64,000 nucleotides of DNA from positions 372,001 through 436,000 of the forward strand of contig CAXYDR010000003.1 in assembly GCA_964276095.1 (NCBI GenBank). Direction: 5' to 3'. Shown piece by piece: positions 36,474 through 45,663 of this stretch; positions within the stretch are counted from its first letter, which is position 1; each line of letters opens with the position of its first letter. Made by a program: the position numbers and the translations under genes. Below the pieces are notes generated by a model that was not told the DNA's origin, did not search any database, and saw only the letters and a program-made list of their open reading frames with translations. The DNA comes from GCA-2733415 sp964276095. Its GTDB lineage: Bacteria > Bacteroidota > Bacteroidia > Flavobacteriales > Flavobacteriaceae.

Positions 36474-39065
36474 TTATAATGTTTTTAAATAATCTTCCAA
36501 TTCAAAAGTTTCAAAATATTTTAGAGCTTTGTTTTGTCCAAAATTAATATTAAAGGCATCTAAATCATCAATTATATCACCTTCATCCCATACTGTCTTT
36601 TTGGAAAACTTTTTTGCTTTAACAAATTCACTTAAAACATAAGCCTCGTGAACTTTATCTGGTATTTTATGAAACTTTTTTAAGTAACTATTTGGATAAG
36701 CTTCTTTTATTTTTATCCACATTTTCATGTGATATAATTCATGTTGCACTGTATAAGAAGTTACCTTATATAACCCTTTTGCTGTAGCTCCTTTAAATAA
36801 ATATAAAGCAGGACCATCTAATTCTATTTTATAGTTTTTACTGATTAACTTTTGATCAACCCAAAAGCCTTGTAATGGTTTTTGTTGCCACCTTTTAAAT
36901 AACTCTATAAATGTTTCATTATTCCTATCAATTAAATGCATTGAAACACCATACTCCTTCTTAACTCTTTCTGAAATTTTATTAAACTTTTTTAATGTTA
37001 TCTCTCCTTCATTATTTATAGTAAACTTCCCTGTATTTCTATTCTTTTCTGAAACCTCAACTAACTCATCCAATACCCTATTTTTCCCAACTTCGTCTAA
37101 CTCATCTTTTTTAACTAAATCATCTAAATGTTTATTTAACTCATCACTATGTTCCAAAACATTGGTTGCCGATTTTTTAAGTCCTGTACTTATCCAATCC
37201 GTAACATCTACCGATAAAGATAGCATTTCCAAATAAAATAAATACTCACTAAGTGCTTCACCATACTTGGTGTCTTTTAAGGCTGTTAACTTTAATAAGG
37301 CATTAGTTGTACCTGAAGTAATTTCAATAATAGCAGCTCCTTTTTTGAAAGAACTAATTACTTTACTTATTTTACCTAACTTAGTAAGATGTCTTAATTT
37401 CAATAAATTACCAACTCCAGAAATGGTAGTGATAACATCTACCCCATATTCAATAGAAGTGAACGTATTTGCTAACGCCTTTTTTTCTTCCACCGCTTTT
37501 AAATAAAAAGCAGGTATGAAATACTCTAGTTTTAATTCCGTTTTTTGCTGGTCGACATTTTTAATTCCTATAGGCTGAAACGGATGATAGGTATATTTTA
37601 TTTTATCCTTTTCATTACGTTTATTCTGAGTATTTACTTTAGTTTTCCCTGTTTCTAAAGTCACTTCAAACTTTGTATAGTTATCAATCCATTCAATATC
37701 TGTATTACTATGGTATATACCTAATGTTTTATCAGAAGTATACGGTAGTATTATTGGTCCATCAAAAACTTCTTTTTTCTCTTTTTTAGTATTAAAAACC
37801 TTGTAATCTGGATTACTAAATTCACTTTTAAGCCAAATTTCTTTTATAAAATTAGTATAGGCAACAAAGTTATCAAGATCCATTTTTTTAAACAACAAAT
37901 AGAAATATGACTCTTTTCCATTTTTTTTAGCCAGCAATTCGCTTAAAAATATAGTTGGAGTCCTTTCTAATGTCGCTATAGTACGGAGTACTTTTAATAC
38001 AATATCTTCTTTATTTAGCCCTACATTAGTTAATGAACTTTGTAAGGCTGTGCCTACTACATCCCATAATGTGCTTTTATTAACGGTTTCCAAGAAAATT
38101 TTAGGCGTGTAATGAAACAACTCTAATAAACCATTAATGTTATTTCTTTTGGCTGCTATTTCTAAGTCAATAAATTTTGCATAGGTATCAACAAATACTT
38201 TTTTAACACCTTTATTTCCACTTAATTCTAAATACTCAATATAAAAAACGGTTTGGTTTAAAAACTCTAACAACGCCCCTATATAGGTAAACCGCACTAC
38301 AATAGCGGAAGCATACTGTTTGTTTTTCTGATATGTTTTCTCACCAGGTATTATATATACATAACGTAATGAATATCTGTACTCATTAGAATTATCCATT
38401 AGTTTATACTTCAGTTGTGGGTACAAAAATACCTTAGCATTTTGTGAAGCTTTGGAAACTTGTACTTTTCGTTTTTTTTCAGAATCACTTGGGTTAACAT
38501 CAATTACCTCTCTTAAAAAGAGATCACCTATACTATTACTATATCCTTCATGATCGGGATAATCAAATTGCCCCTCACCAATCTCAACTTTATCAGCATC
38601 ATAAGCAAAAACATCTGGAAACAGATATACATCAGGTAAATCAGGAAGTAAAAGTATCCGATCCGTAATGAAGCTGTAATAGTAATTACTTTTTCCCTCA
38701 TTTAGTTCTACTGCTATGAAGTTTGCATCATCAATAATTTCCCAGCCAGTAATATCGTTTATATTTCTATATTCAATCTGTGTTTCTCCAGTTCCATCGT
38801 CTACTTCTTGCTGTTGATAATACAACACATTAGATCCATCTTGCGCGATATAAATATTCGTTTGATTAGTAAATGATATTTTAGTAGCTAAAGGTATTAC
38901 TAATGAATTATTTTTTATATCGGTACTAAACACTTCTGATAACGTTCTGTTATCTTCATGATAATTTTGATCAATAACAGCTATAGTTATTTTATTTTTT
39001 GCTTTTTCCTCTTCTTCTCTTCTGTTTATTTTTAAATAATCTATTAAAGATTGTATGTCTGCCAT
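36474..39065 (-). CDS. polymorphic-toxin-like protein with C-terminal zincin metallopeptidase domain
   Basis: This is an 863-residue protein with no signal peptide. The first ~540 residues are a non-catalytic region with no family I recognise (MADIQSLIDYLKINRREEEE, then strand-rich sections). A hydrophobic, glycine-rich stretch (about 545-640, with YGVDVITTISGVGNLLKL) is typical of the segment before polymorphic toxin tips. The C-terminal ~170 residues carry the zinc motif VQHELYHMKMW (HELYH at 775-779), with a downstream VHEAYVLSEF that can supply the third ligand (Glu). That resembles the Tox-MPTase group. It is followed at once by the putative immunity gene. Confidence 0.75.
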   Translation of the reverse strand: MADIQSLIDYLKINRREEEEKAKNKITIAVIDQNYHEDNRTLSEVFSTDIKNNSLVIPLATKISFTNQTNIYIAQDGSNVLYYQQQEVDDGTGETQIEYRNINDITGWEIIDDANFIAVELNEGKSNYYYSFITDRILLLPDLPDVYLFPDVFAYDADKVEIGEGQFDYPDHEGYSNSIGDLFLREVIDVNPSDSEKKRKVQVSKASQNAKVFLYPQLKYKLMDNSNEYRYSLRYVYIIPGEKTYQKNKQYASAIVVRFTYIGALLEFLNQTVFYIEYLELSGNKGVKKVFVDTYAKFIDLEIAAKRNNINGLLELFHYTPKIFLETVNKSTLWDVVGTALQSSLTNVGLNKEDIVLKVLRTIATLERTPTIFLSELLAKKNGKESYFYLLFKKMDLDNFVAYTNFIKEIWLKSEFSNPDYKVFNTKKEKKEVFDGPIILPYTSDKTLGIYHSNTDIEWIDNYTKFEVTLETGKTKVNTQNKRNEKDKIKYTYHPFQPIGIKNVDQQKTELKLEYFIPAFYLKAVEEKKALANTFTSIEYGVDVITTISGVGNLLKLRHLTKLGKISKVISSFKKGAAIIEITSGTTNALLKLTALKDTKYGEALSEYLFYLEMLSLSVDVTDWISTGLKKSATNVLEHSDELNKHLDDLVKKDELDEVGKNRVLDELVEVSEKNRNTGKFTINNEGEITLKKFNKISERVKKEYGVSMHLIDRNNETFIELFKRWQQKPLQGFWVDQKLISKNYKIELDGPALYLFKGATAKGLYKVTSYTVQHELYHMKMWIKIKEAYPNSYLKKFHKIPDKVHEAYVLSEFVKAKKFSKKTVWDEGDIIDDLDAFNINFGQNKALKYFETFELEDYLKTL

Positions 39066-39138
39066 AGTTGTTAATCTTTTTTGTTTTTATTTAAATATGC
39101 CTCTCATAAAAGAGAGACATATTTTCAATTAACTACGT

Positions 39139-42100
39139 TTATACATCTCCTGAAGTATCAGTACCTTCTTCTGAATTTTCTCCTACTTGAGCATCTGTTT
39201 GCTCTAAAGGGTTTTCAAATGAATTTCCATCTGCATCAAAAATTTCATCACCGTCAGAATCAAATAACCTAAAGTCATTACAATCCGTATTACAAGGTAA
39301 CCCTTGAACGTTTAAGCCTATTGCTCCAGCTTGAATTACCGTTAATGATGTAGGAACACGAGATTCCCATGTTTCTTCTACTACAGATTCTGGGTTTTGT
39401 AACTCTTCCACTAACGAAACAAATAATTCATCATCCATTGTTGGTACTTGACCACCATTCCAGATTTGTCCTGTAGCCATATACCAATTTACAACCTCTT
39501 CAAAACCTGGACGAACAGTGACCACTACTCTAGCCATTCCACTTTGTAAGAACGCACGGTGTAAAGGATCATTAAATTCTGTTACATTGTATAATTCTTT
39601 CCATTTACTTTTATCAGCCCAGTAAAATGGATAAAAATTGTAACTCATAATATTCCACTCAAAGGCTTGTTCAAAAAACTTTACTCTTGCTACATAAGTT
39701 TCTAAATTTGCGTCTTGATAATTTACAGTGAAATCTTGTATTTCAGTTCTATTATTTAAAAAATCAGCTCCAACATTTGCGTGGCTTGCTAAATAACTGA
39801 TACAGTTTTTACGCAATACCATATTTTCTATTTGACGATAAAAACCTGGATTAACTCCAAACTTCTTTACATCACCTACTTTAGCGTTGTATTCCGCTAA
39901 CTTATTTTCGTATGCTTTAATAATTATATTAAATGTTTCTATTTTCCATTTTACCTCATACTCAGGCAACACCTTCAATTCAATAACAATATTAACACTT
40001 CCTGAGAGTTGCCCATGAGCAGAATATGATACCGGAATTTTACCAACATGATTAGGTATAGCTATCATATTACCAAAAATTAGACGATACCCCCCAGCTA
40101 AAGTTCTAGGTGTGTAGCCTCCATCCGATGAATGTGACCAACGCGCTAAAGCACGAGTTGTATAATACCCCTCAGGGATCTCTAACTCAACACTTTCAGC
40201 ATATCTTTCATGATTATCACTTGCCACTACAGTTGCTTGATATGAAAATGCTTTACCAATATGCATACCTTTTTTGGGAGGTTCGGAAACCTCTGCATTG
40301 TATATGCTTGCCCAATGCGCATATGTAGCTGGTGTTATTTTATTAAAATTACTTAAATTAAAACCACCTGCTACTGTTCTTGGATCGATAGGCTTTACTA
40401 TAACTTCGTTCGCAGATTCACTAACTCCTTCAATTGCTGTATTATGAAATACTGCTGGCTCAGGGATCATAAACTCATACATTAAACGTTTACCATAGTT
40501 TAATACTTGGTTTTTATAAATTTTATCTACCCAACGATATACTCCTGAAATATGCTTATCGCCTTGCCTGTTATCAAAACCATGTGTGTTATTTTCTTCA
40601 AATTCTTCAATAACTTTAACTACTCGCTCTTTTTTTGTTTTTTGAACTACACGATCTAAAGCTCTTTCTGTTACATCTTTTGCGTAAGTTACTGATTGAC
40701 TATTAGATTCTTCTGAAGATGTATTTGAAGCAAAATCAGCACCTGCTGTAACACTGTATGGTTTAGCATCATAGCTTGCTTCTACAAAAGCTCCTACTTG
40801 TTTATCTTCAGCAATTACTGACGCAACCTCCTGGTTCATTTCAAAACGATCAGTTGAAGTTGTATCAGTTAATTTTTCAATTTCAGTCTCCGAACTTGTT
40901 GTTGTAGTATCTTCTTGACGACGCAACCTACGTGTGGATTTTTCTTTGTACTCACGTGCCATGATGTTTTCAATATGAGAAACTTCTCCAGGTACATAGC
41001 AACATATTGTTTGTTCAACTTTTCTATAGTCCGCAATCCCCATGCGTTTTATTCCAAAACCTGAAGGTATGTAATCAATTCCATTATTATTACCTGAATT
41101 ACCTACTCCTGTATTATCAATATTTTCTAATTGAAATGTTCCATTTCCTCTTAACCTATATTTTCTGCCACCAAAGCCATGCCTTCTTCTAGTAATTATA
41201 CCACTTCCTTCAACAATAACTTTCTTATTGTTATTTAATACAAATTCACCTGTAAACGTGAAACTTTGCATTCCTACAATGTTTATTTGATCATCTGATA
41301 GTTTAATTACTAACTTATCATTAATAGTATTATTTTCATAAATAATACTAGCTACTTCTGTTCCATCATTAAACACAATTTTATAATTACCACTAACTAC
41401 ATATGCATCCTGAAAATCTGTTGCAAATAATAATGTTGGCGGTACTATTCTAGTTCCATAAATTGAGAAGGTTCCTAACTGTACAGGTTCCTCTGTAACA
41501 GGAACTAAAGCTCCATTATAGTTCACTACAGATTGTGTTAACTCTGCTTCTTCAAAGAATGTTTGCGTAATTGCTTCAATTTCTTTATCTAGTTCATCGT
41601 TTATCTCATTAAAAGTAGATGAGCTTTTACCCGCCTTTAAGTCAGACACATAATCTAATGTAATACCCGAAACAGATTTCTTTAAAATATCTAAATTTAA
41701 CTCTTCTTCATTTGAATATCTGAACTCTGGTATATTTAAATTTGTATACTCCGTTCGTATGTGTTCAACTCCAGTAATTGGATTAACATATATTACTTCA
41801 TTCTTTTTAGCATTTAAATATGCTTCGTCTACATTTTTTTGATACTCATCAGATATTCTTTTATAGTTTTCCTGCTCTGTTTTGATGTAAGTAGTTTGTA
41901 CAGAGTCCATTTCGATTTTAATTGCTTCGTAATGGCTAATTGTTTCTTCAAGTACAATATTATTTAACTCTTTATCTAAAACCTTAGTATTTAAACCTTT
42001 ATTAACAGGGATTCCAACTATAGCCTCGTTTTTAAATAAAACCGTAGGTATTATAACTCTAGCTTGCGCTAATCGCTGATACATTTTTGTAGATTTTTCT

Positions 42101-42630
42101 ACACGATCTCGTTTTGATATGAAAGAATCAGCTATTAATATTGAAAAAAGAAGATCTCTTACAGTTCCAGATTTATATGTTGAAATTTGATAAAATAAAT
42201 TATCCCAAAGTGCTAATTGTTGCTTACTATCTAAAGTACTTGTTACAGTTTTTAATTTATTGATTACATCAGTAATATCTAATGTTGTTCTATTTGCAGT
42301 AAGCCAAACTGAAAAGTTATATAAATCACTTCCTACATAAGTTTTAATTTCATTTTTTGTTTTAAAACTTTTGGAATAAAAATCATCAATTAATATCTTA
42401 ATAAATGACCTCCTTTCAGATTCATTAGTCGCTGTACTCATTTTTTTTATGAATGCACTCTCTCCAGAAAGACTATCGGTAATAGATACAAATAAATCAT
42501 CTATTACTTCATCTTCTACCACTTCTGGCGCTCTCATTGTTACAAACCTAAAAAGATCTGTTTTAATTAAACCTGCGTTAACTCCAGTTTCTGGGTTAGG
42601 TGTTGGATTTGGATCCCCTGTACTTGCCAT
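39139..42630 (-). CDS. very large protein of unknown family, anchor of the toxin operon
   Basis: This 1163-residue protein has no signal peptide and starts with a Pro-rich tail (MASTGDPNPTPNPETG). Residues ~20-330 are mostly helical. About 400-520 is strand-rich with a glycine/arginine patch (RRRHGFGGRKYRLRGN). A section around 535-600 contains TICCYVPGEVSHIENIMARE, then a T/S/E-rich linker. VYRWVDKIYKNQVLNYGKRL and MYEFMIPEPAVFHN (about 690-735) look like a conserved core. The C-terminus is acidic (QVGENSEEGTDTSGDV). I do not recognise the family. Size, domain layout and position as first gene of a toxin/immunity/amidase unit suggest a structural or delivery protein, but this is inference. 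Confidence 0.7.
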   Translation of the reverse strand: MASTGDPNPTPNPETGVNAGLIKTDLFRFVTMRAPEVVEDEVIDDLFVSITDSLSGESAFIKKMSTATNESERRSFIKILIDDFYSKSFKTKNEIKTYVGSDLYNFSVWLTANRTTLDITDVINKLKTVTSTLDSKQQLALWDNLFYQISTYKSGTVRDLLFSILIADSFISKRDRVEKSTKMYQRLAQARVIIPTVLFKNEAIVGIPVNKGLNTKVLDKELNNIVLEETISHYEAIKIEMDSVQTTYIKTEQENYKRISDEYQKNVDEAYLNAKKNEVIYVNPITGVEHIRTEYTNLNIPEFRYSNEEELNLDILKKSVSGITLDYVSDLKAGKSSSTFNEINDELDKEIEAITQTFFEEAELTQSVVNYNGALVPVTEEPVQLGTFSIYGTRIVPPTLLFATDFQDAYVVSGNYKIVFNDGTEVASIIYENNTINDKLVIKLSDDQINIVGMQSFTFTGEFVLNNNKKVIVEGSGIITRRRHGFGGRKYRLRGNGTFQLENIDNTGVGNSGNNNGIDYIPSGFGIKRMGIADYRKVEQTICCYVPGEVSHIENIMAREYKEKSTRRLRRQEDTTTTSSETEIEKLTDTTSTDRFEMNQEVASVIAEDKQVGAFVEASYDAKPYSVTAGADFASNTSSEESNSQSVTYAKDVTERALDRVVQKTKKERVVKVIEEFEENNTHGFDNRQGDKHISGVYRWVDKIYKNQVLNYGKRLMYEFMIPEPAVFHNTAIEGVSESANEVIVKPIDPRTVAGGFNLSNFNKITPATYAHWASIYNAEVSEPPKKGMHIGKAFSYQATVVASDNHERYAESVELEIPEGYYTTRALARWSHSSDGGYTPRTLAGGYRLIFGNMIAIPNHVGKIPVSYSAHGQLSGSVNIVIELKVLPEYEVKWKIETFNIIIKAYENKLAEYNAKVGDVKKFGVNPGFYRQIENMVLRKNCISYLASHANVGADFLNNRTEIQDFTVNYQDANLETYVARVKFFEQAFEWNIMSYNFYPFYWADKSKWKELYNVTEFNDPLHRAFLQSGMARVVVTVRPGFEEVVNWYMATGQIWNGGQVPTMDDELFVSLVEELQNPESVVEETWESRVPTSLTVIQAGAIGLNVQGLPCNTDCNDFRLFDSDGDEIFDADGNSFENPLEQTDAQVGENSEEGTDTSGDV

Positions 42631-42677
42631 AGTTTTTATTTAATTTGGTTAATATTGATAATTGTTATTCTATATTT

Positions 42678-43205
42678 TTAATATGCTATTTCAGATTGAT
42701 ATAGCATATAATCTTTATTAAGATTTGGGAGCTTAATTTGTTTTAAATAATTAAACCCCAGTTTATGTATTAGAATCTTAGCATTTTCATTGCTAGCTGT
42801 AGTGATAGAATTAATTTTATCCAATTTGAAATATTCAAAAGCTATTTCCATTAATTTACTAGCACTCTCAAAAGCATATCCTTGTTTTTCATATTTTGGT
42901 AAAAAAGCAAAACCTAGATCTACGCCTTCTATTCCTTTCCTATGGTATAAACCACAAGTACCTAATTTTGCACCATCAAATTTTCTTATTACTGTAAAAT
43001 CTGAATAGCCATATTTATTTAAAGGTTTTGTTATACCTTCATTTATATATTTTAAAACATCTTCATATGTATATACTTTATAATCTCCCATGTACTGATA
43101 CCATTTTGGAGTGTTTATCAATTCTAAAATAAATGACGCATCAAATTCAGTAGTTGGCTGAATTAATAATCGTTCTGTCTCAAATGATTTATATTCTTGA
43201 TGCAT
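42678..43205 (-). CDS. GNAT family N-acetyltransferase (RimJ/RimL-like)
   Basis: This 175-residue protein has the RimJ/RimL-type GNAT fold: ETERLLIQPTTEFDASFILELINTPKWYQYMGD, then FDGAKLGTCGLYHRKGIEGVDLGFAFLP (strands 4-5), the acetyl-CoA site KYEKQGYAFESASKLMEIAFEY, and TTASNENAKILIHKLGF. Substrates in this branch include ribosomal proteins, small-molecule amines and sometimes antibiotics. It is a cargo gene between the toxin operon and the GC-rich patch. Its start at 43205 is well supported by the MHQEYKSFETERLLI beginning. Confidence 0.9.
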   Translation of the reverse strand: MHQEYKSFETERLLIQPTTEFDASFILELINTPKWYQYMGDYKVYTYEDVLKYINEGITKPLNKYGYSDFTVIRKFDGAKLGTCGLYHRKGIEGVDLGFAFLPKYEKQGYAFESASKLMEIAFEYFKLDKINSITTASNENAKILIHKLGFNYLKQIKLPNLNKDYMLYQSEIAY

Positions 43206-43773
43206 ATTTAAATATTATTTAAGAACTCTTTTCCTAGACTAATAATCTCTGCCTAAAATAACTCGCTCAAAATATATTTATTGTAAGTAAAAAGTTAAAT
43301 GTTTACTAATTAACGTATTAACATATTACTCGTTTATAAATTCTGAGTCAATAAATCTACAACAACGAAAGGCTTAATAAAATAGCTGTTTTTAGGTATT
43401 TATACTATCATTAAATATGATGATTTTGAGTCACTACAATTAGCTATTTCATGTGTTTTGAATTGGATATCATCATCCTCACATATACCCAAACAACAAA
43501 ACTAAAGCTAGTAACACACCTACCATCTTAAAAATTATAACTAAGTTTACATTGTAAAATATAGAAGATAGCGTTAGCTGTTGTTTCAAAAGAAAATCGC
43601 CAATTTTTAAGACCGAAACTTCAAGTTTAATGCTCTCGTCCACTTTGGGCGCGGGCGTACTTGTTTGGTCTGGGTGTTTGGCGATACCTCTTTTGAGCAA
43701 GGTTTGAAACCCACGCCTTTTTTTATGCTATAAATCGTCAATATTTCGTTTGGGTTAGCGAACAAAGATCACA
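43206..43773. other. spacer with GC-richer patch in element 1
   Basis: About 570 bases with little firm content. A GC-richer stretch at about 43640-43730 stands out from the AT-rich surroundings and codes for the start of the doubtful small gene at 43479-43700. The remainder, 43206-43478, is AT-rich with no gene visible. Confidence 0.5.
43479..43700 (-). CDS. doubtful small membrane protein or remnant
   Basis: This 73-residue open frame starts with TTG. The first half (KRGIAKHPDQTSTPAPKVDESIKLEV) is hydrophilic and encoded by unusually GC-rich DNA, which hints at real selected coding. The second half ends in a membrane helix (VNLVIIFKMVGVLLALVLLFGYM). The reading frame stays open a few codons upstream (KKRRGFQTLLKRGIA) without an ATG, so it may be the tail of a larger lost gene. 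No function can be given. Confidence 0.35.
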   Translation of the reverse strand: MLKRGIAKHPDQTSTPAPKVDESIKLEVSVLKIGDFLLKQQLTLSSIFYNVNLVIIFKMVGVLLALVLLFGYM

Positions 43774-44355
43774 ATGAAAAATTTTATTTTATTACTATCC
43801 TTTACCACACTAATCTCTTGTTCTGATAGTCTTACCGAAAACAAGGTTGAAACCATAATAGAAAAATGCTTAGAGAATAACCCTATAGCAAAGGATACTA
43901 CCTTTTATTTTGGATCAATAACTGTTTTTAAGAATTCTAAAAGAAGTGCAATTAAAATTAATACATTTAAAAAACTAGAAGCTGTAGGCTTTGTTTCCAT
44001 AAAAGTGAAAAGTAAAAATAATCAGCGCACAAAATATTTCATAACTCCAACCGAAAAATTCACGAAAATTATTTTAAAACAAAATAAAAACTTTAAGGCC
44101 TCTAATTCTCGTCGTACTTCTGCTAAAATAAAACTTTATGAGTACGAATTAAATGAGGTCTCAGAAATTCATGAAATCCCTTCAGCTAATTCTGCTAAAG
44201 TAAAATTATCTTTTGCTCCTCTAAATTACACAGAAATAGCAAAGGCACTTTCTTCTGTAGGTAAAATAAAAGTTAAACAAAAGGTTTTTAAGAAAACAAA
44301 TAACGGTTGGGCTACTGGTTGTAATAACAGAAAAATTAATTTCCCTTTGTTTTAA
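43774..44355 (+). CDS. putative lipoprotein of unknown function
   Basis: This 193-residue protein has a lipoprotein signal (MKNFILLLSFTTLISCSD, lipobox around Cys16). The mature part is basic and strand-rich, with repeated KVKLSF/KIKVK patterns. No family is recognised. It is the only plus-strand gene inside element 1 and ends 20 bases inside the 3' end of the convergent 308-residue gene. Being opposite to all neighbours, it is probably its own cargo unit. Confidence 0.6.
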   Translation: MKNFILLLSFTTLISCSDSLTENKVETIIEKCLENNPIAKDTTFYFGSITVFKNSKRSAIKINTFKKLEAVGFVSIKVKSKNNQRTKYFITPTEKFTKIILKQNKNFKASNSRRTSAKIKLYEYELNEVSEIHEIPSANSAKVKLSFAPLNYTEIAKALSSVGKIKVKQKVFKKTNNGWATGCNNRKINFPLF

Positions 44356-45262
44356 TATATTTATAATACTCTCTTAGAGCTTCCTGAATATGAATAGGCT
44401 CATTACTTAAACTATGTTGCTTAGGTTTACTTTCTAGTTCATTTAAAGGTATTATACTAATGTGCATATCTCCATTTGCTTTATTCCAAACACCATATGA
44501 ATATTTGGTGTTTGGTTTTAGTATAATTTCTTGATTAAAGGTTATTATCCCCGAAAATTCTGATTCATCAAATTCGTTGAATATTTTATTTTTAACAAGC
44601 CTAAAATTTAATTTATCTAATAGAACATGTTCGTTTTTAATATTTAATTCACCTATTCTTTTCTTTAGTTCTAACAATGTTTTATAACCTATGACAAATC
44701 CTGTTTCAGATTTCTTCAAATGAATTAAAAACAAACCCTCCAAATGAAAGATAGTTCTCCAGAAGAATTTTTTCTCATACTTTGAGTGCTCAGATTTTGT
44801 AAAAGATTTAAAATCTGGGAATTGCAACATAGCTTTTAAGATGTTAAATTCCATATTATTTAATTGCTCCCATCTTTGTTCGGTTATTGCCTTTAACATT
44901 CTATTTTTGATATAATTGTCTTGCTTTTCTTGCAATTCAATTATCCTATCATTTTCCTTTTGCCTACAACCGATACATTTTAATACACTTAAACACCTTA
45001 ATTTACTTTTGAAACCTGATTGGCTTTTAGCAAAATCACTAATGACCACTTCACAACTGACACAGTTAGCAAATAATTTTAAAGCACTGTTTTTTTGTAT
45101 GATATTTAACAAGGTCTGTCTATCAATATCATATTTGGCTTCAATTGAATTAGGAAGGTTTATAAATTTATTATCAGCTATTTCCCAGTACTCATTTATA
45201 ATTGAAATCAAAGAGAATTCTGCACTAGAATCAATTTCTAGCATACATTTATAGTTTTGCAT
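44336..45262 (-). CDS. hypothetical protein with zinc-ribbon-like cysteines
   Basis: This 308-residue cytoplasmic protein has two CxxC pairs, NCVSCEVV and KCIGCRQK, about 30 residues apart (near 90-125). They could bind one zinc ion. A long helix (ENDRIIELQEKQDNYIKNRML) follows, then a winged-helix-like region (NILKAMLQFPDFKSFTKSEHS). No family is recognised. It lies downstream of the ParA-like and small ribbon-helix-helix genes of the mobilization module, so a DNA-related role is possible. Confidence 0.5.
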   Translation of the reverse strand: MQNYKCMLEIDSSAEFSLISIINEYWEIADNKFINLPNSIEAKYDIDRQTLLNIIQKNSALKLFANCVSCEVVISDFAKSQSGFKSKLRCLSVLKCIGCRQKENDRIIELQEKQDNYIKNRMLKAITEQRWEQLNNMEFNILKAMLQFPDFKSFTKSEHSKYEKKFFWRTIFHLEGLFLIHLKKSETGFVIGYKTLLELKKRIGELNIKNEHVLLDKLNFRLVKNKIFNEFDESEFSGIITFNQEIILKPNTKYSYGVWNKANGDMHISIIPLNELESKPKQHSLSNEPIHIQEALREYYKYIKTKGN

Positions 45263-45401
45263 AGCTTTAGTTTTAAGTTCTTTGTAGTCATTATAGAATA
45301 TTACAAAGCCTAAAAATTAAAACTAGTGAGGCATGCTATTATTCTTGATCTTTTAAAATTTGGCGATTTTCTTTAGAGAATAATGATAAAGAGTATGTGA
45401 T

Positions 45402-45629
45402 TTAATTTTCAATATAATGATTTATACTTGTATTTATTATTGATTTAATACTTACCCCTTCGTTAAGAGCTTTTAATTTAACTTGCTTTAATAACTTTTT
45501 ATCAATGTAAAATGAAAATTGAATCTCATTCTCAATACTCTCTTTAACAGCAGTTATTTTTTGAGTAACTCCAACTACTGGAGTCTTTTTGACTTGTTTA
45601 ATTAAGTTTCTAAAATCTGTTTTTTCCAT
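45402..45629 (-). CDS. small ribbon-helix-helix-like partner of ParA
   Basis: This 75-residue basic protein has a C-terminal segment (FSFYIDKKLLKQVKLKALNEGVSIKSIINTSINHYIEN) that fits a ribbon-helix-helix DNA-binding fold: a strand, then two helices. It starts 34 bases after the ParA gene stops and matches the small centromere-binding proteins (ParB/ParG type) paired with short ParA ATPases. The pair may stabilise an excised circular form of the element. Confidence 0.65.
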   Translation of the reverse strand: MEKTDFRNLIKQVKKTPVVGVTQKITAVKESIENEIQFSFYIDKKLLKQVKLKALNEGVSIKSIINTSINHYIEN

Positions 45630-45663
45630 AATTATATAATTATAGCTTTATATAATTGTAGAA

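Noticed and set aside
34709..42630. Type VI secretion or extracellular contractile injection system
   Set aside because: No sheath, tube, spike, baseplate or AAA ATPase genes are in the element. Only cargo-like and unknown genes are seen.
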